NCBI RefSeq assembly: GCF_014192335.1
Contig: NZ_JACHXU010000025.1
Span: 1-64,000 of the forward strand
Direction: 5' to 3'
Origin: Aporhodopirellula rubra
Lineage (GTDB): Bacteria > Planctomycetota > Planctomycetia > Pirellulales > Pirellulaceae
Length of the DNA stretch: 64,000 bases
The position numbers were made by a program, and so were the translations under genes. How positions within the stretch are numbered: position 1 is the stretch's first letter; each line of letters starts with the position of its first letter. This document shows, in pieces, positions 36,296 through 45,832 of the stretch. A model generated the notes under the pieces. That model saw nothing but the letters and a program-made list of their open reading frames with translations. It was not told the origin of the DNA and made no database searches.

Positions 36296-38092
36296 TTATT
36301 TTTTGTCCGCGCGGAGGACGGAAACGAACGCTTTTTGCGGAATGTTAACGCTGCCAAATTGTTTCATTTTGGCTTTGCCCTTCCGCTGCTTTTCGAGCAG
36401 TTTTTTCTTCCGCGAAATGTCACCGCCATAGCACTTCGCCGTCACGTCTTTGCGAACCGCTTGGATGGTCGAGCGGGCGATCACGGTCCCGCCGATGGCA
36501 CCTTGGATCGGGATTTTAAATTGGTGACGCGGGATCTCTTCGGCGAGTTGTTCGCAGTAGTGCAGAGCCCGGGCACGCGATTTTTCGCGGTGGACGAGGT
36601 ACGCCAGCGCGTCGACGGGTTCTTTGTTAACCAAAATATCGACTTTGACGATGTCGGTTTTACGGTACTCGATCGGCACGTAGTCGAACGATCCGTATCC
36701 GCGGGTGATCATCTTCAGCTTGCCATAGAAGTCGAAGAGGACTTCGCCCAGCGGCATCTCGCTGACCACTTCGACGCGGCCGGCCGAGAGGTAGTTCATC
36801 GTTTGGCTTTCGCTGCGGTGTTCGCGGCACAGTTCCATGACCGAGCCGACGAATTCCTCAGGCGTGAGGATCTGGGCTTTGATGTACGGTTCGCTGGCCG
36901 AGTCGATGGTCGACGGGTCGGGCCAATAGCTCGGGTTGTCGATGTCGATGGTCGAACCGTCCTTCAGCGTCAGTTTGTATTTCACCGACGGGGCTGAGAT
37001 GACCAGCCCGATGTCAAATTCTCGCTGCAGCCGCTCCTGAATGACGTCGAGGTGCAACAGTCCGAGGAAGCCGCATCGGAACCCAAAACCGAGAGCCGCC
37101 GACGAGTCCTTCTCGTATGTCAACGCGGCATCATTGATCGAGAGTTTCTCGAGTGCTTTGGTGAGGTCTTGGTATTCGTCGGTGCTCATCGGGTAGACCG
37201 ATGAAAAGACGACTTGTCGAGCGGGTTGGTAGCCGGGGATCGGTTCGGAGGCGGGGCGGTTCGCCGACGTGATCGTGTCGCCGATCTCGATGTCCTGGAC
37301 GCTCTTGACGCCGGCGACGATGTAGCCGACTTCGCCCGCGGTGAGCTGTTTCTTCGGGACGAGTTTGAATTGGTTGTATCCGAGCTCGTCGACCAGGAAG
37401 TCGCGATCGGCGTGCATGAAGTGAATCGTGTCTTTCGGCTTCAGGGTCCCCTCCATGACACGGCACTGCAGAATCACGCCGCGATACTTGTCGAAGAAAG
37501 CGTCAAAAATCAGTGCCTTCAACGGGGCCTCGGGATCGCCTTTGGGAGGCGGCAGGTGTGTGGCGATGCCTTCGAGAACGTCTTCGATGCCCTGCCCGGT
37601 TTTGGCCGATACAGGAATCGCCGCGAACGGGTCCAGTCCGAGGTCGGAGTCAATCTCTTCACGCACGCGATCGACGTCGGCCGCCGGCAGGTCAATTTTG
37701 TTGATCACCGGCAATAGTTCGAGGTCGTATTCGAGAGCCAGGTAAAGGTTGGCGACCGTTTGAGCTTCGACACCCTGGGAGGCATCGACAACCATCAGGG
37801 CACCCTCGCAGGCCATCAGTGAGCGGCGGACTTCGTGGGAAAAATCCACGTGGCCGGGCGTGTCGATCAAGTTGAATTGATATTCCTGACCATCTTTGGC
37901 CGTGTACGTCAGCGTGACGGTGTTGCTTTTGATCGTAATCCCACGTTCACGCTCGATGTCCATCGAATCGAGCATCTGGTCGTGGAACTCACGCTGGGTC
38001 ACTCCCCCGCAGGCTTGGATCAAGCGATCCGCGAGCGTCGATTTGCCGTGGTCGATGTGGGCGATAATGCAAAAGTTCCGAATGTGTTTCAT
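36296..38092 (-). CDS. lepA: Elongation factor 4 (back-translocating GTPase)
   Basis: A 598-residue GTPase with G1 AHIDHGKSTLADRL, G3 DTPGHVDF, G4 NKIDLPAAD and the LepA-specific C-terminal region (DYVPIEYRKTDIVKVDILVN; ending KQFGSVNIPQKAFVSVLR). It binds ribosomes and helps recover stalled or mistranslocated complexes. The start is ATG 38092, matching the usual MKHIRNF-like N-terminus; the in-frame extension to 38224 is not supported. There is no SD. Confidence 0.97.
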   Translation of the reverse strand: MKHIRNFCIIAHIDHGKSTLADRLIQACGGVTQREFHDQMLDSMDIERERGITIKSNTVTLTYTAKDGQEYQFNLIDTPGHVDFSHEVRRSLMACEGALMVVDASQGVEAQTVANLYLALEYDLELLPVINKIDLPAADVDRVREEIDSDLGLDPFAAIPVSAKTGQGIEDVLEGIATHLPPPKGDPEAPLKALIFDAFFDKYRGVILQCRVMEGTLKPKDTIHFMHADRDFLVDELGYNQFKLVPKKQLTAGEVGYIVAGVKSVQDIEIGDTITSANRPASEPIPGYQPARQVVFSSVYPMSTDEYQDLTKALEKLSINDAALTYEKDSSAALGFGFRCGFLGLLHLDVIQERLQREFDIGLVISAPSVKYKLTLKDGSTIDIDNPSYWPDPSTIDSASEPYIKAQILTPEEFVGSVMELCREHRSESQTMNYLSAGRVEVVSEMPLGEVLFDFYGKLKMITRGYGSFDYVPIEYRKTDIVKVDILVNKEPVDALAYLVHREKSRARALHYCEQLAEEIPRHQFKIPIQGAIGGTVIARSTIQAVRKDVTAKCYGGDISRKKKLLEKQRKGKAKMKQFGSVNIPQKAFVSVLRADKK

Positions 38093-38554
38093 ACGTCGGG
38101 GTTTGATGAATAAGGAGATAACCGTGCGAAAGCCGATCGACAGGTGAATCCTATCCAATCCGGTTTCCGGTGGCCATTGCCAAACCCGTACGAACAGCAA
38201 CCAACCGCAACCCGGCGGCGTCACATACTGTCCTCCGCATACCGGATTCTTCGCTCGTCACACTCCGTTCGGCCACTCTCGCCCCCCGGGCTCGCTCGGT
38301 CCCCCCTGCTCTCGCACTCCCCTCACGACCGCCCTCGCCGGTTTCCCGCTCACGCACTCTCGAGGTTTGCCTCTCACGCCCCTCCATCCCCACCTTGTCG
38401 TCGTTTCATAATGGGATTACCGCTGATCCGGACACGGCAGCCCTTGAACTCAAAGGCATTTGTCGCGTACTATCTGCGATTCGAAATACCGATCACTTCG
38501 CGTTCTCAGCTGAGCGACGCGCCCCTATCAGCCCATTTTTTTGTGTAAACAGTC
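38093..38554. other. Divergent region lepA/rpmE with a pyrimidine-rich tract
   Basis: The 462 bases must hold both promoters. From about 38240 to 38400 the + strand is strikingly C/T-rich (many runs of C with few A), which would give the rpmE mRNA a pyrimidine-rich leader. An ORF across it (38144-38548) is Pro/Arg/Ser-rich and not credible. Confidence 0.6.
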
Positions 38555-38803
38555 ATGAAAGACGGCATCCACCCGAATTATCAAGAGACCACCGTCACGT
38601 GTGGTTGTGGAAACACCTTCCAAACGCGAAGCGTTCGGCCAGAGCTCAAAATCGACATTTGCAGCGATTGTCACCCGTTCTATACCGGCAAACTGAAATA
38701 CGTCGACACCGCAGGGCGGATCGATAAGTTCCAGAAGAAATTTGCCGCCGGTACCTATGGCAGTTTGCAAAAGCCGAAAAAGGCTAAGAAAGCCACCAAA
38801 TGA
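38555..38803 (+). CDS. rpmE: Ribosomal protein L31 (zinc-binding form)
   Basis: An 82-residue protein: [17 protein letters not shown], then [20 protein letters not shown] and a Lys-rich tail. The CxC plus CxxC pattern makes it the zinc-containing (C+) type. It is a structural protein of the 50S subunit. It overlaps prfA by 4 bases (ATGA), the common rpmE-prfA-prmC arrangement. Confidence 0.97.
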   Translation: MKDGIHPNYQETTVTCGCGNTFQTRSVRPELKIDICSDCHPFYTGKLKYVDTAGRIDKFQKKFAAGTYGSLQKPKKAKKATK

Positions 38804-39882
38804 GCGGATCAATCCGCGACAATCTCGAAGAAAAGCTAGCGCGATTTCTGAAACTCGAACGCGACATGTCCGACCCGGATGTGCTCGGCGATGGTGCTCG
38901 CATGAGTGCGACCGCTCGCGAGCATGGTGGGTTGGCCAAAGTCGTGGGCAAGTACCGCGAATTCAAACGGCTCAGCGAAGAGATCCAGGACTGCCAGGAA
39001 ATGGCAGAGGCGACCGACGATTTCGAAGAACGCGAAATGGCCGAGGCCGAGATCAAATCGCTGCGAGCGCAGCGTGAATCTCTCTGGGAGGATTTGCTGA
39101 CCTACACCGTCGGCGGTGATGATTCACACCGAACCCGTTGCGTGATGGAAATCCGCGCCGGCACCGGTGGGGACGAGGCCGCCCTGTTCGCTCGTGACCT
39201 CTTCGAAATGTATCGTCGGCACGCGGAACAAGTCGGTTGGAAGACCGAAGTGATGGACGCCAGCCCGACGGAAATGGGCGGATTCAAAGAAATCATGCTG
39301 ACGGTGGAAGGCGAAAACGTCTTTCGCGACCTGCAGTACGAATCCGGTGGCCATCGCGTCCAACGTGTGCCGGAGACCGAAACCCAAGGTCGCGTTCATA
39401 CCTCGGCTGCGACCGTCGCGGTCATGCCCGAACCCGAAGATGTGGAAGTTAACCTGAAAGGGGATGACTACCGCGTCGATAAGTTCTGCGCCAGTGGACC
39501 CGGTGGCCAGCACGTTAATAAAACGGAATCGGCGATCCGGTTGACTCACTACGAAACCGGAATCGTTGTCCAGTGCCAGGATGAGAAGAGCCAGCACAAG
39601 AACCTGGCCAAAGCTCTCCGTGTTCTCAAAGCTCGCATCTATGAAAAGAAGCGGGAAGAAGAGAACGCCAAACAAGCCGAGGCACGCAAGGGATTGATCG
39701 GATCGGGCGATCGGAGTCAACGGATCCGGACCTACAACTTCCCGCAGAACCGTCTGACTGATCACCGCATTAACCTGACCTTGTACAAGCTCGATCAAAT
39801 TATTGGTGGCGATCTGAATCCTGTCACCGAAGCCCTCATTGAATATGATCGCGATCAGCTTCGCGGCGACATGATCGACTGA
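38800..39882 (+). CDS. prfA: Peptide chain release factor 1
   Basis: A 360-residue class I release factor with stop-codon recognition motif PxT as PET in [12 protein letters not shown] and the catalytic loop [25 protein letters not shown] follows near the C-terminus. It reads UAA and UAG and triggers peptide release. It overlaps rpmE; prmC, whose product methylates the GGQ Gln, follows after 46 bases. Confidence 0.97.
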   Translation: MSGSIRDNLEEKLARFLKLERDMSDPDVLGDGARMSATAREHGGLAKVVGKYREFKRLSEEIQDCQEMAEATDDFEEREMAEAEIKSLRAQRESLWEDLLTYTVGGDDSHRTRCVMEIRAGTGGDEAALFARDLFEMYRRHAEQVGWKTEVMDASPTEMGGFKEIMLTVEGENVFRDLQYESGGHRVQRVPETETQGRVHTSAATVAVMPEPEDVEVNLKGDDYRVDKFCASGPGGQHVNKTESAIRLTHYETGIVVQCQDEKSQHKNLAKALRVLKARIYEKKREEENAKQAEARKGLIGSGDRSQRIRTYNFPQNRLTDHRINLTLYKLDQIIGGDLNPVTEALIEYDRDQLRGDMID

Positions 39883-39928
39883 GACTGATCGAGGGAATTT
39901 CTATTTTTCGGCAACGGATGCGCTCGTC

Positions 39929-40825
39929 ATGACTACTCCCAGCACCGAACCGTGGACCGTGCTGCGGTTGTTGCAGTGGACTGCTGATTTCTTCAAATCA
40001 CGCGGCAGTGAATCGCCTCGTTTGGACGCGGAAATCCTGCTCGCCCACGCTCGTGATTGCGAGCGGATCGAGCTGTACACCGCGTTCGCTGAAGTCCCCA
40101 CTGACGAACAACGAATCGCGTTTCGCGAACTCGTCCGTCGTCGCGGTGAAGGCGCGCCGGTCGCTCAGTTGGTCGGGTTTCGTGAATTCTATTCGATCCC
40201 CATCCGCGTAGACGAAAACGTCCTCGTTCCTCGCCCGGAAACCGAGCATCTCGTCGTCGAGGCGATTGATCAGGCGAAGTTGCTCGCAACTTCTATCCAA
40301 GATCGACCGCTGCGAATCCTCGATATCGGAACAGGCAGCGGAGCGATCGCGATCGCCATTGCCAAGAACCTTCCTGAGGCGGAAGTAACGGCCGTCGACG
40401 TGTCTCTGCCTGCGCTAGACATCGCCCGGTGGAACGTCGAAAAACTCGGTCTCACCGAACGGATCACTCTCCTGCAGAGCGATCTTTTTGATTCGATCGA
40501 TGAAGGGGCGAAATTCGATGTGATCTGCAGCAACCCGCCTTACATCAGTCAGAGCGAGTACGACGAATTGCCCGCGACGGTCCGCGAGCACGAACCACGT
40601 GGTGCGCTGTTGTCTGGTGATAAGGGGACAGAGATTATCGAACGGATCCTCTCCGACGCTCCCGCACGGCTCTCTCCCGGTGGTCGCTTGATTCTCGAGT
40701 ACAGCCCGATGATCGCGGACGCGTGCAAAGCGATGGCGGAAGCCACGGGGCAGTACGGCGAGATCAAACGGATTCGTGACCTCGCCGGTTTGCAGCGAAC
40801 GCTCTCGCTCGGATTGAAGGCCTAG
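39929..40825 (+). CDS. prmC: Release factor glutamine methyltransferase
   Basis: A 298-residue SAM methyltransferase with an N-terminal helical substrate domain (EILLAHARDCERIELY), SAM motif DIGTGSGAIAIAIAK and the catalytic SNPPYIS. It methylates the Gln of the GGQ loop in release factors, which fits its place right after prfA. Confidence 0.96.
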   Translation: MTTPSTEPWTVLRLLQWTADFFKSRGSESPRLDAEILLAHARDCERIELYTAFAEVPTDEQRIAFRELVRRRGEGAPVAQLVGFREFYSIPIRVDENVLVPRPETEHLVVEAIDQAKLLATSIQDRPLRILDIGTGSGAIAIAIAKNLPEAEVTAVDVSLPALDIARWNVEKLGLTERITLLQSDLFDSIDEGAKFDVICSNPPYISQSEYDELPATVREHEPRGALLSGDKGTEIIERILSDAPARLSPGGRLILEYSPMIADACKAMAEATGQYGEIKRIRDLAGLQRTLSLGLKA

Positions 40826-40836
40826 CCTCCTCTCGA

Positions 40837-42348
40837 TTACACCGCAACCATCGATGGCGATTGCGAGGTTTCTTGCTCGGTCACGCCGCTCAGCAGATGG
40901 CGGACAACATCCGGGGCGGAGTAGGCCGTTGCCGTCGCTGACGGAAGGAACTGAAGGATCGTCTCGACGTCATCGCCGCACGTGACGATGGCAGGTTCAG
41001 TGGTGCCGTCACGGCGAGTCTGTGCCAACCCAATGTTGGCAACCAATCCGTTGCAGACGCATTTGCGTCCTTCGCAGTGTGCCAGCTCACCTCCCTTGGC
41101 GACGTAACTTTGCGTGGGTTCGCCGGGACATCGCCATCCGGTCTTTCCATCGGGTCTGCGGTACGCCTGACGTAGGAAGCCAAGGTCGCAAACGCGGCGG
41201 CGCTGTTGATAGACGGCGTCTTCGGACACCGTGCCTTCCATTTGCAACACCTTAAACGGGAATCCGGTGGGGGAAGCCAACGGGTCGGTCACCACGTCGA
41301 GCGTTCCGGATTTGCAGCGTTGGATGACTTCCGTTTTGATCGAGCCGAGTAAGCCTGATTCATTGCTGAACGCGAACGCGGTACCAACTTGAACACCGGA
41401 GGCACCGGTCTCAAGTGCTTGCCGCACCGCTTCAGGCGTTCCGTATGAGCCAGCCAGCCAGAACGGCAGCCCGATTGCCTCAATCGCTTTGAGGTCCACG
41501 GCGTCGCGTTTTCCGTAGATCGGTTCTCCGCGTTCGTTGAGTTGCATTTTGCCTCGAGGTGGCGCGTTGTGCCCGCCCGCGGAAGCACCTTCCACGATGA
41601 ACCCGTCGACACGTCCGTTGGAGCGTTTGGCCAGCATACTCGCCAGGGTTGCGGAGCTGACGATCGCGAGGAATCGAGGGCGGTTGAGCCATGGGATTTC
41701 TCCGCCGCCGAACTCCATCGGATCAAAAGTGGTGACGACCGGTTCGTCGGTCGGTGCGTCGAGTACATACAGGGGATATTCGACCGATTGTCCTTCGGCG
41801 AGACGATCGAGCACGCCTGGGATATGACGTGGGATCCCCGCGCCCATCAAGACATAGTCAACACCCGCGAGCATGGCGCCGAAGAGAGACGCGAGTGTGG
41901 GTGTTTGGATCTTCTCGAGAAAGTTTACTCCCACCAAACCGTCGTGGTCTTCCTTGGCGAGAAACACTTCGACGAAGTTCGCAGCAACGACCAATTCCAA
42001 TTGAGCTTGCGTGGGTTTTTCCGAAACGACAGGGGTGGCCGCAAAGGGCGCGTCTGTTGCCTTACCGCCTTCAATGAAATAGCGGTCGACAATCCGCTTT
42101 GCCATCGCCGGGTATGGGAACTCCGAAAGGGCATGACGCATTTTTCCATCGGCGTCACCCAATTGCAGTCGGCGAACGAGAACGGTATCCATCGCCGTTC
42201 CCGACACGACACCCATTTGGCCGGTGAGCGCGACCGAGCGAGCCAGGCGCCAATCCGATACGGCGACTCCCATTCCGCCCTGGATGATGGTGGGAGTTCG
42301 GTGAGTCGCTTCAGACGCGGCGGCGGGTGAGAATTCCGTGTGTGACAT
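40837..42348 (-). CDS. Nitronate monooxygenase-like flavoprotein with Cys-rich C-terminus
   Basis: A 503-residue FMN TIM barrel with IIQGGMGVAVSDWRLA at the start, VDYVLMGAGIP, GFIVEGASAGGH and GLPFWLAGSYGTPEAVRQAL followed by GASGVQVGTAFA (phosphate-binding end). Members include 2-nitropropane dioxygenases and the PfaD-like enoyl reductases of polyketide synthases. The last ~120 residues add five Cys (about 386, 407, 422, 426, 428) in RVCDLGF, RCPGEP and HCEGRKCVCNG, which could bind a metal or an Fe-S cluster. No polyketide genes are near. The substrate is unknown. Confidence 0.85.
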   Translation of the reverse strand: MSHTEFSPAAASEATHRTPTIIQGGMGVAVSDWRLARSVALTGQMGVVSGTAMDTVLVRRLQLGDADGKMRHALSEFPYPAMAKRIVDRYFIEGGKATDAPFAATPVVSEKPTQAQLELVVAANFVEVFLAKEDHDGLVGVNFLEKIQTPTLASLFGAMLAGVDYVLMGAGIPRHIPGVLDRLAEGQSVEYPLYVLDAPTDEPVVTTFDPMEFGGGEIPWLNRPRFLAIVSSATLASMLAKRSNGRVDGFIVEGASAGGHNAPPRGKMQLNERGEPIYGKRDAVDLKAIEAIGLPFWLAGSYGTPEAVRQALETGASGVQVGTAFAFSNESGLLGSIKTEVIQRCKSGTLDVVTDPLASPTGFPFKVLQMEGTVSEDAVYQQRRRVCDLGFLRQAYRRPDGKTGWRCPGEPTQSYVAKGGELAHCEGRKCVCNGLVANIGLAQTRRDGTTEPAIVTCGDDVETILQFLPSATATAYSAPDVVRHLLSGVTEQETSQSPSMVAV

Positions 42349-42753
42349 TGTGCAATGTTCCTTGCGTTGGTGAGTGCGATACCACGCCGCGCCGAGATTC
42401 TTCGATTGCGATCAGGCTGCGATCGATATCGCAGCCGCCGGCCAATCACTCGCGAGGCGTTCTGCCGTAAGTCTACGAGTGTCTTGTCGTCTGTCGTCTG
42501 CGCGCCGCGTCAACGCAGTGTAAATGTTCTGTGACGGAAGCTTGCGTGTTTCAAAAAGCCCGTGTTTTCAGGGGTGAGCAGGCTCCGCGATCGCCCGCCT
42601 GGGACAATTGACCGCGTTCGTTTCTCTCGCAAATGAACGTTCGTGAAAGAGATGTTTTTCTACCACCGCCGCGATATTTCGCTAGAATCGATGGGAACCT
42701 TGAGTCGGTCGAGCACGGACCGATTGCATTGCGTACTTTGGGGGATTTGGGTG
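42349..42753. other. Divergent region between NMO and VWA genes
   Basis: About 400 bases with promoters presumed for both directions. The VWA frame is open back to 42643 but reads as non-coding there. I see no clear operator. Confidence 0.4.
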
Positions 42754-44094
42754 ATGGGCAAGTGGTTTGTGATGGCCAGCTTTGTGTTGGCCTTCGGATG
42801 GGGGCACGCGCCGACGCACGGAGCGGAAAAGGGAATCGAAACGGCCGCCCAGCGGCGGATGTCGCGATTGATAACCGGTCGCAGTGAACCCGCACGGCTG
42901 AAGACTGTGGCGATGTTACGGCTACAGCCCGATCTGTTGCACCAAAATCTCGACGTTGTCGTCGATGCGACGCGTGAACTGCTGCAGCAGCACGGGGCGG
43001 ACGAAGATGAGGACAACGATAAAATGTTCGTGGCCGATCGCGTGCCGGTTCCCGAGAGCATCAGCCAATTGCTCGCTGTACTCGGTGGCAGTCCGAGTTC
43101 TGATGCGCACGGCGTTGTTATCGAAGCGATGGGGCATCCCGATGAACGCATCTCGATGATCGCGATGGATGTTGCCGGTCAGTGCGAAATCAACGCGGCA
43201 GTGGAAGGCCTGCAAGATCAAATCATGCGTTCCGAGTTCGAAAAGCAATACGCGTATCGCTTCGCGTTGGTGCGTGCGATGGCGCAGTTGCATTGTCCGC
43301 GAAGTGTCGAGTTACTTCATAAACTACAGAAGCAACTCCAGGGACAACTCCGTCACGAAATTACCAATCGATTGGAAACGGTTGATTTGCGGGATTTCGG
43401 TGGCGATCGTGAGGCCTATGCGAACTACTGCAAAGAGCATCCCGCGGAATCAATGATTCGTCCGGTCAGTTTTGTGGCGGAGGAGGTGGAGCCCGAAGTG
43501 CCCGGTCGGTTGACGTTGCAGGACGTGGCATCGGAATCGACCGGTGGGCTGAAGTTGAGCAAGAGCCACTACTACGGTATTGATCTCAACGCGGGACGCA
43601 TGTTGTTTGTGATCGACCGTTCCGGCAGTATGAAGAACGTGGCACGGTACGAGACACGGTTGCAGAGTGCGAAGCGTGAGTTGATTCGAGTGATCGAGGG
43701 ACTGTCTCCAGATGCGGAATTCTCGATCATGTTGTTCGACACTTACATTCAAGCATGGAAAAAGGATTTGTTGCCTGCATCCGATGACAATAAACGGCAA
43801 GCGATTGCGTTTGTTGAGCGGATTGCGCTGGGTGACAAGACGAACACGCATGGAGTCTTGTCAGACGCGTTGAGTTTTCACGACCAGCTCGAAGTCGTGT
43901 TTGTGCTCACCGATGGTCAGCCGACGTTTGGGAAAGTCATGCGTCCCGACGCGATCCTTCAAGACATTGTGGGACGCAATCGGATGCGGCACTTGAAGTT
44001 CCACACGATCGGTGTTGGCGTCAGTCCGATGACGGGTGAGTTTCTGAAGACATTGGCTGAGCAAACCGGCGGTGAATTTCGCGAAGTGGAATGA
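42754..44094 (+). CDS. Exported von Willebrand A domain protein
   Basis: About 446 residues. From ATG 42754 the N-terminus reads as a signal peptide (GKWFVMASFVLAFGWG, cleavage near THGA). The middle is alpha-helical with HEAT-like character (RISMIAMDVAGQCEINAAVE). The C-terminal ~190 residues form a VWA domain: MIDAS motif FVIDRSGSMKN, later Thr in DKTNTHG and FVLTDGQPTFGK. It probably mediates metal-dependent protein contacts at the cell envelope. The frame is open upstream to 42643, but the signal peptide supports 42754. Confidence 0.8.
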   Translation: MGKWFVMASFVLAFGWGHAPTHGAEKGIETAAQRRMSRLITGRSEPARLKTVAMLRLQPDLLHQNLDVVVDATRELLQQHGADEDEDNDKMFVADRVPVPESISQLLAVLGGSPSSDAHGVVIEAMGHPDERISMIAMDVAGQCEINAAVEGLQDQIMRSEFEKQYAYRFALVRAMAQLHCPRSVELLHKLQKQLQGQLRHEITNRLETVDLRDFGGDREAYANYCKEHPAESMIRPVSFVAEEVEPEVPGRLTLQDVASESTGGLKLSKSHYYGIDLNAGRMLFVIDRSGSMKNVARYETRLQSAKRELIRVIEGLSPDAEFSIMLFDTYIQAWKKDLLPASDDNKRQAIAFVERIALGDKTNTHGVLSDALSFHDQLEVVFVLTDGQPTFGKVMRPDAILQDIVGRNRMRHLKFHTIGVGVSPMTGEFLKTLAEQTGGEFREVE

Positions 44095-44278
44095 TCGCGT
44101 CAGGCTTTTGCGAAGTCGCCTTCATTTCGCTGTCGCTGCCGCCGCGAGATCGTGGACCACGTTCGAGAGAGCGTAACTACCCATCAAGAAGCAACGTCGC
44201 TCGCAGAACTGCTCCTGCGATCACAATGCATTTTAAGCGGGCTGCGTAGCCGGTTCGAAATGCACAGCGTCAATCCGG

Positions 44279-44617
44279 TTACGCCAACGCCATTTCATTG
44301 GTGTAGAGTTCCAGCATCTGGCTCTGTACTTTCACAGCGCGTAGCAGCGTCCACAGTTGGTCGGGTCGAAATTGAATCGGTTCGTCGCCGAAGAGTTGAT
44401 CGAGTTCATCGACCACGGCGGCGTACTGATCGGTTGCTGCTTCGAAGCGGAAGCTTGCATGCTGCCACGCGGCCATTCGCTTCTGCGAATCCGCGAGTTG
44501 CTCGGCGCTATCTTCCGCGTTGAGCAGGATGAGGCACAGACGTGCGATCTCGATCGCCGGGAGGTCCGGTCGTTCGCGACTGAGATGTTCGGCAAGCTCA
44601 TGACATTTCATACGCAA
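44279..44617 (-). CDS. Small helical hypothetical protein
   Basis: A 112-residue, mostly helical, acidic protein (for example MKCHELAEHLSRERPD and AATDQYAAVVDELDQLFGDE). There is no recognisable domain. It lies on the same strand as tsaE, 88 bases downstream. The amino-acid composition is that of a real globular protein; ATG 44611 is an alternative start. Confidence 0.65.
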   Translation of the reverse strand: MRMKCHELAEHLSRERPDLPAIEIARLCLILLNAEDSAEQLADSQKRMAAWQHASFRFEAATDQYAAVVDELDQLFGDEPIQFRPDQLWTLLRAVKVQSQMLELYTNEMALA

Positions 44618-44705
44618 ACCTAGGTCGCGTTCGCTCTGAGGCCAGTCTGGCCCTCTGATTTTTGAGCGTTCCTGTCGACTTTCGCGGCCAAGGCAGCGGC
44701 TGAGT

Positions 44706-45329
44706 TCACGCTGGTTCGATCGTGCCGGTAAAACCGATTCGGTTCAGTTGGGTTTGAACCTCATCCAACCAGCGGAGATGTTCTCGGCCGGTCACTCGAA
44801 ATTCGATCTCGCGATATGAGGCATCGTGTTCGCTGCCTACGTTTGATTCCGTGATGCTGGTCGCTTCAGAGGAAGCGAGAATTTCCGTTTGATCCGTCAC
44901 GCCAATCTGAACCCAAATCGTATCGGAGGGCATGGCCTCTTTGAATCGATCCGCCCATTCGATGAGGGTCCAATCACCGGGAGTTTCCCAGAGTTCATCA
45001 ATGCCGAGTTCCCATAACTCGTCTTCGTCGGTAATTCGATACCAGTCGAGATGATGAAGACGCTGCGGTGCCTGCGGAGAATCCGCCTGATCGGCACACT
45101 GGTAACTCTTTAGCAGCGTGAAGGTGGGGCTGGTGACCTCAGACGGGTCAACGCCACATGCCCTGGCAATCTCTTGGCACAGCCGAGTTTTTCCGGCGCC
45201 GAGTGTGCCAACGAATCCGAAACAGCGTGGTGGGGCTGGTTGCTGCGTCAACGTGACGCAGCGTTCCGCCGCAATCAAAGCGTCGGCTAACTGGGCAATT
45301 TGCTCGATGCCGACGCCTGACAAACGCAT
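44706..45329 (-). CDS. tsaE: tRNA t6A biosynthesis ATPase TsaE
   Basis: A 207-residue P-loop protein: GFVGTLGAGKTRLCQEIA, SPTFTLLKSY, HLDWYRI and LIEWADRF are the TsaE signature. It drives the TsaBD complex that completes N6-threonylcarbamoyladenosine on tRNA. The extra ~55 C-terminal residues (Ser/Glu-rich then basic) are unusual. tsaB and tsaD are not in the window; the only YrdC-like partner, at 9.4 kb, looks degenerate. Confidence 0.92.
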   Translation of the reverse strand: MRLSGVGIEQIAQLADALIAAERCVTLTQQPAPPRCFGFVGTLGAGKTRLCQEIARACGVDPSEVTSPTFTLLKSYQCADQADSPQAPQRLHHLDWYRITDEDELWELGIDELWETPGDWTLIEWADRFKEAMPSDTIWVQIGVTDQTEILASSEATSITESNVGSEHDASYREIEFRVTGREHLRWLDEVQTQLNRIGFTGTIEPA

Positions 45330-45339
45330 GTTTTCAAAA

Positions 45340-45534
45340 CTACGGGGTTTCGCTGCCCGTGGTCATGTTGTCCGAAGGAACTTCGGTGACCGCAGTGGTG
45401 TTGTCGCTGACTTCAGCAGGAGCGTCGGTGCTGATGTCCACGTCGTCGCCCTTCGGCGCTGCTGGTGGTGGGCATCCGACCGTTGTTGTCAAAAGAGCCA
45501 ACGCGAAAACGCTGTAAGTGATTCTCTTGGTCAT
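45340..45534 (-). CDS. Small lipoprotein
   Basis: A 64-residue lipoprotein: signal MTKRITYSVFALALLTTTVG followed by the lipobox Cys and a Pro-rich, then acidic Thr/Ser tail (mature part of about 44 residues). GAGAGA precedes ATG 45534. Such short lipoproteins are common in planctomycetes; no function is known. It is 10 bases upstream of tsaE on the same strand. A perfect palindrome lies about 95 bases upstream. Confidence 0.75.
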   Translation of the reverse strand: MTKRITYSVFALALLTTTVGCPPPAAPKGDDVDISTDAPAEVSDNTTAVTEVPSDNMTTGSETP

Positions 45535-45626
45535 GGGATTCTCTCGTACTTCAAAAGGGAGGTGTTGAAGGAACTGCGAGGCAATGGGCAACGCCAGTGA
45601 GCCAAGCATCCACGTCGAATATTAAG

Positions 45627-45645
45627 ATTAACAGAGTCTGTTAAT
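45627..45645. promoter_or_regulatory. 19-bp perfect palindrome
   Basis: ATTAACAG-AGT-CTGTTAAT lies in the divergent gap between the small lipoprotein gene and the exported protein at 45833. It is followed by TTTT on the + strand, but no gene ends there, so an operator is likelier than a terminator. Confidence 0.5.
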
Positions 45646-45832
45646 TTTGCACCCACCGGTCAAATTTTCTTGTGACTTTCTGAATTGAAATGCCCGCAAA
45701 GTCTACGTGTTGAGAACGACTGGTATCATTGTGGCAGGTGGGACGGGAAATCCAACGGTGTCCCTTCACCGGTGAGGAGGAGTCAGACGATACGTCGAGC
45801 GTACTGGACAACTTCTATCGGGTTTCATTGTG

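Noticed and set aside
36260-36296. Terminator after lepA
   Set aside because: GCAG-GA-CTGC is a weak stem with no following T run on the minus strand.
36227-36997. 256-codon plus-strand ORF
   Set aside because: Antisense of lepA.
38144-38548. 134-codon ORF before rpmE
   Set aside because: Produced by the pyrimidine-rich tract; Pro/Arg/Ser-rich, no SD, no domain.
41542-42330. 262-codon plus-strand ORF
   Set aside because: Antisense of the nitronate monooxygenase-like gene, which has clear motifs.
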